A stretch of DNA of 37,697 nucleotides from assembly GCA_017514845.1 (NCBI GenBank), contig JAFWIM010000226.1:1-37697 (forward strand), read 5' to 3'. The translations under genes were made by a program, and so were the position numbers. A model generated the notes under the pieces. The model worked only from the letters and a program-made list of their open reading frames with translations, made no database searches and was not told the DNA's origin. Below, in pieces: positions 6,487 through 12,492 of this stretch. This DNA comes from Lachnospiraceae bacterium. Its GTDB lineage: Bacteria; Bacillota; Clostridia; Lachnospirales; Lachnospiraceae. Positions within the stretch are counted from its first letter, which is position 1. Each line of letters begins with the position of its first letter.

Positions 6487-7391
6487 CCTGCTCCCTCATG
6501 TGCCGGCGGGGCGCCGAGTAGTGCGCTCTCGATCTGCTTCATTTCATCGGCTGACCGCTGCCGCTGCTCAAAATTGTAAAAACTGCCTTTCGGTTTCTTA
6601 TCGGACGTACCGCTGCCGCTCCGCGGCTTAGCTAACGGAAAGAAGCTCTTCCACTTGTGAATGGTGGCTTCGTCTATAATCGCCGCCTGCTCCTTCGGAT
6701 CCGTGGACAATTCCGTCAGCTTCTTGATCAGCCGGTTGATCTGGTAGTCTGTCAGCTTCTCCTCTCTTGCTTCGAGGTATGCGGTAAAAGCCTCATTGAC
6801 TGACGAATCACTGAAATATGCACCGCCGCGCGATATAGATATATTTTCCTTTACTTTACTTTTATTTACTTTTCTTTTCTTTAGGTCTTTTTTCTCGGAA
6901 TTACTCCCGTTTTTCTCGGAAAAACCCGCGTTTTTCTCGGAATTACTTAAAAAAGGTTTCACTTTAATAAAGCTCTCGGTCTCCTCATTTTCGAGAAGCC
7001 AGAACTCTGCTCTGACTTCGACGGCATTTTTTGAAGCCCTAACCTTAACAGCTTCCTGATACCGCCTCTGTATTCCGGTGGAGGTTATGACAGTGACCGG
7101 AACAACAAGTGTGCTGGTGATGGATACCAGTAGTGACCGGCTGAACAAGTATTCCATAATCTGCCTGACCTTTTCGCGGGACATTCCGAGATCCTGCGAT
7201 GCAATGAGTTCGAGATCTTCGTTGAGCTCGATATAGTAGCCCTTATCCTTGTAGATCCTCGTCAGGAGATACATGTAACATGTAAAACCATCCGCGCCGA
7301 ACTTGGCCATGAGGATCCTGATCCCGAAGTCATTGAAAATATCCGTATCAACGGGGAAGTAATCGAGACCTTGTTTACGTGGTCTTCCCAT
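6483..7391 (-). CDS. replication protein with DUF4373 (Lin1244/Lin1753-type) N-terminal domain
   Basis: The 302-aa protein begins MGRPRKQGLDYFPVDTDIF, the hallmark of the DUF4373 domain (residues about 1-95), a winged-helix-like module often found before DnaD-like domains. A low-complexity linker (about 135-175) contains three SEKN/SEKK heptads and is rich in Lys. A C-terminal helical part (about 185-245) ends with HKWKSFFPL. Related phage proteins initiate or load replication. The start follows a strong AAGGAGG site. The linker DNA holds 21-bp direct repeats beside an AT-rich tract, so the gene may contain the origin. No helicase or polymerase gene is present, so host enzymes are presumably recruited. 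Confidence 0.82.
   Translation of the reverse strand: MGRPRKQGLDYFPVDTDIFNDFGIRILMAKFGADGFTCYMYLLTRIYKDKGYYIELNEDLELIASQDLGMSREKVRQIMEYLFSRSLLVSITSTLVVPVTVITSTGIQRRYQEAVKVRASKNAVEVRAEFWLLENEETESFIKVKPFLSNSEKNAGFSEKNGSNSEKKDLKKRKVNKSKVKENISISRGGAYFSDSSVNEAFTAYLEAREEKLTDYQINRLIKKLTELSTDPKEQAAIIDEATIHKWKSFFPLAKPRSGSGTSDKKPKGSFYNFEQRQRSADEMKQIESALLGAPPAHEGAG
6835..6945. other. candidate replication origin: iterons plus AT-rich tract
   Basis: Three copies of TTTTTCTCGGAA start at 6889, 6910 and 6931, exactly 21 bp apart, so each lies on the same helix face. Next to them (6840-6888) is a nearly pure A/T and pyrimidine tract. Both lie inside the replication gene, where many phage and plasmid initiators keep their own origin. 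The repeats also encode a heptapeptide repeat, so a protein-level explanation remains possible. Confidence 0.5.
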
Positions 7392-7422
7392 ATGATTACC
7401 TCCTTAGGTTAGTGTCGGCCGG

Positions 7423-7887
7423 TCAGATATGCATGCCGGCCGGATCGCTCCAGTCTTCAGACGCAGCGCCGACCGTTACGGTCAGTCCCTCATCAAAAGA
7501 AAAGAGCTTTCTAACGGTGATCTCAATCACCTGTGCATCATCGTAATAAGCGGAGCCGTTCAGGGCATCCAGCACGGCCTTCACGATGTTATCGGCGTCC
7601 GGCTTCCTCGTTGGGAACTTCTCACCGTTCTGGATCTTTATCATGTCCTTTTTCGTTGTCCTGGCTGCCGGCTTATAATATGCCGTGATCCGGATCCTGA
7701 CCGGCACGCCCTTAGCAAATACCAGTTCCTTCGGATTTCCGGCCTCGAACAGGAACGCGTTCAATATCCTGTATTCATAGTATTCCGTCCGCGCAGGTGT
7801 AAAGCTGACCGAATCGCCTTTCTTCGTGCGGACTGTTCGCGCCCTGGCCTTGCCCTGAGGCGGCCCCGGGACGCTGAATGTTATCAT
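7423..7887 (-). CDS. rusA: RusA-family Holliday junction resolvase
   Basis: The 154-aa product matches RusA-type endonucleases. It opens ITFSVPGPPQGKARAR, and the active-site region has KPDADN (95-100), K103, D107 in VLDALNG and the terminal pair YYDDAQV (114-120). The conserved Asp residues coordinate Mg2+. The enzyme cuts four-way junctions and phage replication intermediates before packaging. The ribosome site AAAGGAGG lies well placed upstream. It sits upstream of the replication protein in the same transcript. Confidence 0.9.
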   Translation of the reverse strand: MITFSVPGPPQGKARARTVRTKKGDSVSFTPARTEYYEYRILNAFLFEAGNPKELVFAKGVPVRIRITAYYKPAARTTKKDMIKIQNGEKFPTRKPDADNIVKAVLDALNGSAYYDDAQVIEITVRKLFSFDEGLTVTVGAASEDWSDPAGMHI

Positions 7888-7992
7888 TGTCTCTTATATA
7901 CCTCCTTTCGCATGCTTGCCTCGATGGCAGCGGATCGCTGCCTGTCGCAGGATCATCACAGCGCCGGATGCTCCGGAGCTCTGACCGTCCTA

Positions 7993-8019
7993 CGAAAAAA
8001 GGGGTAGCATACTACCCCT
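7993..8019 (-). terminator. intrinsic terminator
   Basis: On the minus strand AGGGGTAG/CTACCCCT forms a GC-rich 7-8 bp stem with a 4-nt loop, followed by TTTTTT. It is just downstream of the 70-aa gene ending at 8034 and before RusA. It probably attenuates the early transcript, so antitermination or a second promoter may be needed for the replication genes. Confidence 0.8.
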
Positions 8020-8033
8020 GAAAATGACGTGCA

Positions 8034-8246
8034 TCACCCGCTGACACATCCGATCACTTCCCGGAGGTGCTTGATCTCGTGTTCATTCAGGTCATGCCTC
8101 ACCTCACCGATGAAGTAATACGGCTGCTTGCTCCTCGGATACTTAATGGCGTATGTGATGATGTTCTTTGTCTTGCTGTCTTCTACTCGTATATAAGCCT
8201 TGAGCTTCCCATGCGGCATCTCTGCCCTGATTGATTTTGTCTGCAT
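8034..8246 (-). CDS. hypothetical phage protein (70 aa)
   Basis: This small basic protein has a beta-rich pattern (KLKAYIRVEDS, NIITYAIKY, PYYFIGEVRH) and a C-terminal helix (LNEHEIKHLREVIG). The start has AAGGAAGG upstream. It is followed by a strong terminator and preceded by an 800-bp noncoding stretch containing tRNA-like structures. No family is recognised. Confidence 0.7.
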   Translation of the reverse strand: MQTKSIRAEMPHGKLKAYIRVEDSKTKNIITYAIKYPRSKQPYYFIGEVRHDLNEHEIKHLREVIGCVSG

Positions 8247-8331
8247 TCTTGTTCCTTCCTTTCCTGGCTCTGCATTTTACCGGCTGGCCTCGGTCGCCCA
8301 TCGGGCGGCTGCATTACGGGTCTTTACAAAT

Positions 8332-8652
8332 ATCGGGGCGGTATCATGTTACGGATTGCCAAAATGAGGCATTTATATGGTTTTGTCAGTAGTGTGCATT
8401 TGCTATATTCTGTCACTGAACATTTGCTGCGTATTCGTACAATGATCAGATTTTTCGTGAGATCCGCCCCGATTTATTCAGTTGTAATTTGTGCTGCTAT
8501 CCGGCAGCGGTAGTTAGCTCATCTCATAGGCTTCCCTCTCTTTCTGCTTTATTTTGGTATGTGTCTATAACGACGGGGCTAAAAGTAAAGTGCATATAAA
8601 CTAAATCGCGGAATCAGAGATATTGAAAATTCATTGTTTGAAACAGCCCCGT
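8332..8652 (-). ncRNA. gene-free stretch with two long-range stems
   Basis: No plausible gene occupies 8247-8739. The sequence can close two large loops: ATCGGGGCGG (8332-8341) with CCGCCCCGAT (8464-8473), a perfect 10-bp pair, and ACGGGGCT (8573-8580) with AGCCCCGT (8645-8652), a perfect 8-bp pair. Both enclose AT-rich DNA. Another perfect hairpin, GTACCGCTGC/GCAGCGGTAC with a 3-nt loop, lies at 8666-8688. I infer structured RNA in the early transcript, but these closed loops do not show a T arm and are not tRNA-like. Confidence 0.4.
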
Positions 8653-8739
8653 AATTACCGGCCCGTACCGCTGCCAGGCAGCGGTACAGCACTAAAATAT
8701 AAAGGAGCACGCATACGATGGCTTAACGATGCGCGAAGA

Positions 8740-8874
8740 CGGAACGGCGGGACTCGGACCCGCTGAGGCTTGTGAGTATCAGGTAGGTTTCACGATTATT
8801 CAGCAGTTGGCAGCTTGCTTTATATGTTTCTAAAGGACTAAAAATGCGCCTCTGCTCCCTGTGAGCTCGTTCCG
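8740..8874 (-). ncRNA. tRNA-like element with about 78-nt insertion in the anticodon arm
   Basis: Read on the minus strand, CGGAACG (8874-8868) pairs perfectly with CGTTCCG (8746-8740). Next come a spacer A, a 4-bp D-like arm GCTC/GAGC with a 5-nt loop ACAGG, a single A, and a 5-bp stem GAGGC/GCCTC. After one further A there is a 5-bp T arm GCGGG/CCCGC with a 7-nt loop TCCGAGT that joins the closing stem directly. These spacings are those of a tRNA. The difference is that the anticodon stem encloses 78 nt (8770-8847) instead of 7. It could be a tRNA with an insertion or a dedicated tRNA-mimic RNA. No CCA is encoded. Confidence 0.6.
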
Positions 8875-8947
8875 GGAATCCCTCCGTCTCCGGAGGGACC
8901 AGCAATATGAGGAATAAAAATGCTCATCCCGGGCAATCGCCCGGAAG

Positions 8948-9037
8948 GCAGGACGGCGGGCATGACCCCGCTGCCGAAGATAAGGACAGTTTGGGGAAAG
9001 GTATTATCCTTCGGCACTCCCTTTCGGAGCATCCAGC
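8948..9037 (-). ncRNA. tRNA-like element with extended anticodon arm
   Basis: On the minus strand GCTGGATG pairs with CGTCCTGC (one mismatch, one G-T) as a closing stem. Inside is a D-like arm CTCC/GGAG with a 5-nt loop. A long arm follows, TGCCGAAGGATAA (9016-9004) with TTATCTTCGGCA (8983-8972), 12 bp with one bulge and a 20-nt loop. A T-like arm GCGGG/CCCGC with a 6-nt loop abuts the closing stem. The layout equals the neighbouring element at 8740-8874. It lies between two early genes and is not a normal tRNA because no 7-nt anticodon loop can be drawn. Confidence 0.5.
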
Positions 9038-9049
9038 ATGACCGGGCAT

Positions 9050-9418
9050 TCACCTGGATATCATCTTTGCAGCGATCTCCCTGACGATCGCGCCGGCGAT
9101 CAGATCCGGATCCACGCTGAGCTGCTGGGTGATGAACACATCAGAAGTGACTCCCAGATCCCGCTCAGCTTCCCGGACGTCAAACTCGGGGACATACTTC
9201 TTGGAATCCTTGTTCCGAAGGCGGTCACGATAGCTCATGTAATCGGTGAGTACCGCGTACCTTATCTGCAGGAGCTTTCCTGTCCCCCTGAGTGCATACG
9301 GGCCGTAGCGCTTCCCGACTCCGGAATAACTCCGGATCTCGTTTATGATCGTCTTCATTGCGGTCGTAGAAAGCCCGAGCTCTTCCATGGCCTCTGTCCG
9401 TGTTATGTACTGCTTCAT
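9050..9418 (-). CDS. probable DNA-binding early regulator (HTH)
   Basis: The 122-aa protein starts MKQYITRTEAMEELGLSTTA, a winged-helix/excisionase-like beginning, followed by a basic helix (RYAVLTDYMSYRDRLRNKDSKK). The C-terminal half is acidic-helical (EFDVREAERDLGVTSDVF, LIAGAIVREIAAKM). AGGAGG is 7 nt upstream of the ATG. It lies directly after the DUF5688-type gene in the early operon. A DNA-binding role is inferred from the helix pattern; the exact family is not identified. Confidence 0.65.
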   Translation of the reverse strand: MKQYITRTEAMEELGLSTTAMKTIINEIRSYSGVGKRYGPYALRGTGKLLQIRYAVLTDYMSYRDRLRNKDSKKYVPEFDVREAERDLGVTSDVFITQQLSVDPDLIAGAIVREIAAKMISR

Positions 9419-9430
9419 CAGCTACACCTC

Positions 9431-10072
9431 CTAAACTGTCAGGTAATAGACTTTGTCTATAAGGCGGTTGTCCTGGCCTGTCTCGCGGTCGACACCAAGC
9501 ATGATTGAAACACGGTCCTCCAGACTTCCCATTCCTATGTCAGGTTCTAATATCCATTCGTGAGGCGATGACGGGTAAGCAATCCATCTTGAAGTTCTTG
9601 CATCTTTTGAGACATCCTTCAGGAGTTCCTTGCAGTACAGGATCGCGCCAGCTCCCGCGAAATGAATCTCGTTCGTCACGATATAAAGAGAGAACCCGTC
9701 ATTCTCTAATTCTTCCGGCGTAAAGACCGGAGCTCCGTACAGATCCATTGCAAGCTCGTTCATGGCGGCATGAAGCTCATCAATCCGGACAGCTCCGGAA
9801 GTGTTTTTGACTGCCGTTTCCCAGGCGTCGGCAGTATTGATTCCAATCGCCTCAAGATGAACAGGAAACACAAGCGCATTCATGTAAGAACCCCCGTCCG
9901 GGGTCTCTCTGACAGATATGATATACTCTTCCAGTCCCGGGAACATCTCGCACTCCCTTGTGACAGCTCCGTCTTCCTCGGGCTTCCTAAGATTCACCCG
10001 GAGCATTCCGAGAAATTCTTCGCGGAGCTGCTCAATTGTCTGAAATTCTTTTGTTATAAATTTGAGACCCAT
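9431..10072 (-). CDS. DUF5688-type protein
   Basis: The 213-aa protein shows the features of DUF5688 proteins common in Lachnospiraceae: FPVHLEAIGINTADAWETAV in the middle, LYIVTNEIHFAGAGAILY, then WIAYPSSPHEWILEPD near residue 165. These proteins are found in phages and mobile elements and have no established activity. It supports a Lachnospiraceae host. The ribosome site is GAAAGGAAGG. No signal peptide or membrane segment is present. Confidence 0.8.
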   Translation of the reverse strand: MGLKFITKEFQTIEQLREEFLGMLRVNLRKPEEDGAVTRECEMFPGLEEYIISVRETPDGGSYMNALVFPVHLEAIGINTADAWETAVKNTSGAVRIDELHAAMNELAMDLYGAPVFTPEELENDGFSLYIVTNEIHFAGAGAILYCKELLKDVSKDARTSRWIAYPSSPHEWILEPDIGMGSLEDRVSIMLGVDRETGQDNRLIDKVYYLTV

Positions 10073-10117
10073 ATAATTCCCTTCCTTTCACGTGTGCCGG
10101 CATTGCCGGCTTTATGC

Positions 10118-10168
10118 CCCCTCGGAGCGTTTGAAGCTCCTTAACACAGCCGTCCGCCGTAAGAGGGA
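10118..10168 (-). ncRNA. minimal tRNA-like remnant: closing stem plus T arm
   Basis: On the minus strand GGAGC/GCTCC encloses the 7-nt loop TTCAAAC, a canonical T-loop sequence. Flanking bases TCCCTC and GAGGGG can close the element. The 22 nt between the 5' closing strand and the T arm form no clear D or anticodon arm. It could be a degenerate relative of the other tRNA-like elements, or a chance hairpin. Confidence 0.35.
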
Positions 10169-10212
10169 CTTATCCTTGGAGGAATTCTGCAAATGAAATA
10201 CAGAAAACCGAT

Positions 10213-10281
10213 GAAGGCCGCGGGATTCGAACCCGCTCAGCGTGGAAAGGCCAATAGAAACACGCCTGCACCAGCACCCTC
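10213..10281 (-). ncRNA. tRNA-like element with 16-nt anticodon loop
   Basis: On the minus strand a perfect T arm GCGGG-TTCGAAT-CCCGC is followed by GGCCTTC, which pairs with GAGGGTG (two G-T pairs, one mismatch). A very small D-like arm (TGC/GCA or CTG/CAG) follows the 5' strand. The anticodon stem GCGTG/CACGC is perfect but encloses 16 nt. At 69 nt it is tRNA-sized, and the T arm alone would attract tRNA finders. No anticodon can be assigned. It lies between genes ending at 10304 and starting at 10072. Confidence 0.5.
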
Positions 10282-10303
10282 GTTTGCAGCGGGCAAATCC
10301 GCT

Positions 10304-10540
10304 TCACCTCACCATGTCATATAATTCTTTCTCGATCACTGTGAGTGCTTCATTGAATTCATCCCATTCACTGTCTGTTATGATTCCGAGCACTCCGGCC
10401 GCTGCCAATTCTCCAGAGAGGAAAGCCATGCTGCTCCTGACTGCCGAGAAACACAAAAGACCTTTCTCAGCGTCGGCGCGTTTCATCCTGCAGGTGCTTT
10501 CGATCTCTCTACGTAAGAACTCCAGGAATATGTCCTTCAC
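10304..10540 (-). CDS. hypothetical phage protein (78 aa)
   Basis: This is an all-helical small protein with a GTG start preceded by GGAAGGAG. Sequence features are FLRREIESTCRMKRADAEKGLL, a less polar centre (SSMAFLSGELAAAGVLGIIT) and a heptad-like C-terminus (ALTVIEKELYDMV). Similar small helical proteins occur in Lachnospiraceae elements, but no function is known. It is followed immediately by tRNA-like sequence. Confidence 0.7.
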   Translation of the reverse strand: MKDIFLEFLRREIESTCRMKRADAEKGLLCFSAVRSSMAFLSGELAAAGVLGIITDSEWDEFNEALTVIEKELYDMVR

Positions 10541-10594
10541 TATTTCACTCCTTCCTGCTAAAGGATGTCGCGGAACGCGACCCCCTTAAAACAC

Positions 10595-11149
10595 CTAAAT
10601 GCCATTACTCGAGTAACTGTTAATGTTGCAGATCCTCGGGCGAAGTGTCTTATCTGAGAGCCCTTTCATCATCATTTGCATTCTGTAGCTATCTTTAAGT
10701 GATAATTCTGATGGATGCTCATAAGCTTTTTGTGGGTATATATCATGCTTCGCGATAAAAGCCTGGTAAAAGAAATTAACCTCTTCCTTCCAAAGTTCAC
10801 GGTAGAAATCAAACTCAATAGCTATCTCTATTCCTTGAGCTTTTGTGCAACTGATAAGAAATGTGCTTCGTGAGCCCTTCCCGTAGAGAAGAGTACGAAC
10901 ACGCCTCCTATTCTCCGTGATATCCGGAAAATGCTTGTAAAAGATTTGCAGAAGCAATCTATGTTCAAATTCTCCGTGGTAGCTGAATGACTGAATCTCT
11001 TCAATATCTTCTGAAATATCCGCTTCCTCGATACCATACTTTTTCATCAGCTTTTCAAGGAGCTTTGCGGCATCTTCCTTTTCACCGCCGACGCCGCGAT
11101 CGGCCAATGCCTTCACCTTCTTAATCAGTTCAATCTTTTTTGATTCCAT
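10595..11149 (-). CDS. DUF2786 domain protein
   Basis: Residues 1-45 (KVKALADRGVGGEKEDAAKLLEKLMKKYGI) match the short helical DUF2786 domain, found in phage and bacterial proteins of unknown role. The remaining about 130 residues are basic and contain TFLISCTKAQGIEIAIEF and an aromatic helical segment (FYRELWKEEVNFFYQAF). No catalytic motif is evident. It is the second conventional gene after the early promoter region and is AT-richer than its neighbours. Confidence 0.8.
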   Translation of the reverse strand: MESKKIELIKKVKALADRGVGGEKEDAAKLLEKLMKKYGIEEADISEDIEEIQSFSYHGEFEHRLLLQIFYKHFPDITENRRRVRTLLYGKGSRSTFLISCTKAQGIEIAIEFDFYRELWKEEVNFFYQAFIAKHDIYPQKAYEHPSELSLKDSYRMQMMMKGLSDKTLRPRICNINSYSSNGI

Positions 11150-11230
11150 CCCTTATCCTGTCTTTAAAATATTTATCCCTCTACTCCCTAACCGTTGGGA
11201 GAGCCTAAACCTGTCGCCTTTAACAGAAAT

Positions 11231-11527
11231 TTAAGAAACTTTTCTCAAATGTATCCGGCGCTCATAATCCGACAGGACAATCTTGTCGACCGGAAGGTCG
11301 TCGAAATACATCTTTTCCTTCGCGTTGTCGAGATCCCTGCAGATAACGTGTTTCCCGTTCTGGCTCACGAGAGGGATGCGGATAACATGCTTGCGGCCGT
11401 TCTCGTCCTCAATGATGTTGTCAAGCGGCATGTCATAATATGCCTGGTTGACCGTATAGATCTTATCCTTGGGGATCCAGAACACTGCTTTGATTCCATT
11501 CGGCGTCCGGAACTTTGCCATTTCCAT
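11231..11527 (-). CDS. hypothetical early phage protein (98 aa)
   Basis: The ATG start has GAAAGGAAAT upstream. The protein is beta-rich and charged (GIKAVFWIPKDKIYTV, KHVIRIPLVSQNGKHVICRD) and ends in a basic ERRIHLRKVS tail. It lies just downstream of two tRNA-like elements and is an early gene. No family is recognised. Confidence 0.7.
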   Translation of the reverse strand: MEMAKFRTPNGIKAVFWIPKDKIYTVNQAYYDMPLDNIIEDENGRKHVIRIPLVSQNGKHVICRDLDNAKEKMYFDDLPVDKIVLSDYERRIHLRKVS

Positions 11528-11641
11528 TTTTTATTTCCTTTCTGCTTGGGTATTGTGAACTCCTTTGATTTGAAAATTATGACCGGTCTCTTTCCAGCGC
11601 TCTCCTCCCTGATCGGGGATCACTGCACACGCTGGGTGAAT

Positions 11642-11715
11642 CGGGATGGCAGGATTCGAACCTGCAGCCTCCGGTTATGAGGGGTACCGGCGCTCTACCA
11701 TTGAGCTACATCCCG
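11642..11715 (-). tRNA. tRNA-like gene, CAT triplet, abnormal 10-nt anticodon loop
   Basis: On the minus strand the acceptor stem CGGGATG/CATCCCG is perfect (7 bp). The D arm GCTC-AATGGTA-GAGC is canonical with the GG pair. The T arm GCAGG-TTCGAAT-CCTGC is perfect. The anticodon arm (11671-11690) has a 5-bp stem CCGGT/ACCGG but a 10-nt loop instead of 7. Within it T-CAT-A is the only triplet placed like an anticodon (Met/Ile type). The gene encodes no CCA. It may be a functional phage tRNA with an odd loop, a frameshift-type tRNA, or a mimic. Total length is 74 nt. Confidence 0.65.
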
Positions 11716-11935
11716 TGTTCGCGCTTGTTGTCGCACAAGGCGTTAAGCGGTGGTTTCTATCGACTCATGAAGATCTCCCACGCCGGTCTCTCCCGACTGT
11801 CACGGTCATCCAGATGAGCATACCGTTTCTGCTTGTACCGCTGGATTCAGCCCCTTATTTTCGTGTGTCCATTTTAGGTGTCCTCGCGTTTGCAACCGCG
11901 CACACTGGATTAAGTAGTACTTTCCTACACTACGT
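11716..11935. other. noncoding spacer between two tRNA-like genes
   Basis: I found no ORF with a ribosome site here. The minus strand can form GTAGT/ACTAC near 11914-11933 and a CGCG/CGCG hairpin with an 8-nt loop near 11885-11900. It may hold processing signals or another degraded tRNA-like unit, but no complete T arm with a closing stem was found. Confidence 0.4.
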
Positions 11936-12009
11936 CGGGAAGACGGGATTTGAACCCGTAAAGTCCATTGGCTTTTACCAACCGCTCTGCCAGATTGAGC
12001 TACATCCCG
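11936..12009 (-). tRNA. tRNA-like gene with 6-nt anticodon loop
   Basis: On the minus strand the acceptor CGGGATG/CTTCCCG pairs at six of seven positions. The D arm GCTC-AATCTGGCA-GAGC and T arm ACGGG-TTCAAAT-CCCGT are canonical. The best anticodon stem is GTTGG/CCAAT (one G-T pair) with a 6-nt loop TAAAAG, and the variable region is 7 nt. No register gives a normal 7-nt loop with U33, so the isotype is left undetermined. The first 16 bases equal those of the element at 11642, suggesting the two are duplicates that diverged in the anticodon arm. Confidence 0.6.
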
Positions 12010-12049
12010 AAAAATAAAAATCCCTACTACTTTTTATTTCAGAATTTTT

Positions 12050-12081
12050 TTCGAGTTTTAAACTCGAAAAAACTCGAATTA
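12050..12081. promoter_or_regulatory. TCGAGTTT palindrome cluster
   Basis: Three copies of a CGAGTTT/AAACTCG half-site lie in alternating orientation, two forming a perfect palindrome flanked by T and A runs. It is downstream of the first early mini-genes and upstream of the tRNA-like genes. It could be a protein site or an RNA hairpin (processing or weak terminator). There is no U tract after it on the minus strand. Confidence 0.35.
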
Positions 12082-12089
12082 ACGAAAAA

Positions 12090-12197
12090 TTAATCTTTTG
12101 TTCGCTTCGCCGCCCGCTCTTTCCTGCGGAGCTTAGCCAGATGCTTTATCTCCTGCTTTCTGGCGTGCTGGCGGCGGATTCTCTCCGCCGCCCTCAT
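12090..12197 (-). CDS. very small basic protein (35 aa), second early gene
   Basis: The start ATG overlaps the stop of the 46-aa ORF by ATGA, a strong sign of coupled translation. The product is extremely basic and helical (RRQHARKQEIKHLAKLRRKE). It might bind nucleic acid. No family is recognised; the call rests on the coupled start and its location right after the early promoter. Confidence 0.5.
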   Translation of the reverse strand: MRAAERIRRQHARKQEIKHLAKLRRKERAAKRTKD

Positions 12198-12334
12198 GCG
12201 CTCGCCTTCGGAGGAGACGGCAAATTCTTGAGTGCTATCATGATTTCGCCAACGTTCAAAAGCTTCGGCCGTTCCTCTTTCCCAAGCTCTCGGAAAATCT
12301 GCAGAAGCTTGTCTTCCTGTTCGCGCTCGCTCAT
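12194..12334 (-). CDS. small early protein (46 aa), first gene after the early promoter
   Basis: The ATG at 12334 is preceded by AAAGGGGGTG at good spacing and lies about 45 bp from the early -10 box. The product is mostly helical (SEREQEDKLLQIFRELGKEE, then KLLNVGEIMIALKNL). It occupies the cro position but no helix-turn-helix is evident, so I do not call it Cro. The plus-strand reading over this region lacks a ribosome site. Confidence 0.6.
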   Translation of the reverse strand: MSEREQEDKLLQIFRELGKEERPKLLNVGEIMIALKNLPSPPKASA

Positions 12335-12367
12335 TATTGACACCCCCTTTCGTTTATTTCCAATTTG

Positions 12368-12433
12368 TTGCCTCTGGTTATATCATAATTGCCAATGGTA
12401 ATTTTGTCAATAAGAATTTGTAACCAAAGGCAA
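12368..12433. promoter_or_regulatory. three CI-type operators in the lysis/lysogeny switch
   Basis: TTGCCTCTGGTTA (12368-12380), TTGCCAATGGTAA (12389-12401) and TAACCAAAGGCAA (12421-12433, opposite orientation) share a 13-bp pseudo-palindrome, TTgCCnnTGGtnA. The first two are 21 bp apart, two helix turns. The first covers the start region of the early promoter, the second its spacer. The third lies just upstream of the repressor promoter -35. This matches a repressor that blocks early genes and tunes its own expression. Confidence 0.8.
12382..12410 (-). promoter_or_regulatory. early lytic promoter
   Basis: On the minus strand TTGACA (12410-12405) and TATGAT (12387-12382) are separated by 17 bp, close to the vegetative sigma consensus. 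The second operator lies within the spacer. The promoter fires leftward into the 46-aa gene and the whole early region. Confidence 0.85.
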
Positions 12434-12441
12434 CAATTTCA

Positions 12442-12470
12442 TTGAAAGCGGTTTTTTATTGTGGTAAAGT
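12442..12470 (+). promoter_or_regulatory. repressor promoter
   Basis: TTGAAA (12442-12447) and TAAAGT (12465-12470) are 17 bp apart. The start point would fall near 12477, giving a short leader with AAAGGAGGTG before the TTG start. This makes any start codon upstream of about 12477 impossible. Confidence 0.75.
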
Positions 12471-12492
12471 TCTATTAAAGGAGGTGATACGC

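Noticed and set aside
8740-8874. tmRNA
   Set aside because: At 135 nt it is far shorter than tmRNA, has a D-stem and no recognisable tag reading frame or pseudoknots.
8740-8874. Group I intron in a tRNA
   Set aside because: The 78-nt insert is too short and lacks conserved intron core elements.
8723-9053. 60- and 71-aa minus-strand ORFs
   Set aside because: They cross the tRNA-like elements, have no ribosome site and no coherent protein character.
12141-12401. 86-aa plus-strand ORF
   Set aside because: It has no ribosome site, runs through the early promoter, and is antisense to two small genes with a good site and coupled start.
12442-12492. Upstream ATG start of the repressor
   Set aside because: It lies within the repressor promoter -35 region; a TTG start has the ribosome site AAAGGAGG.
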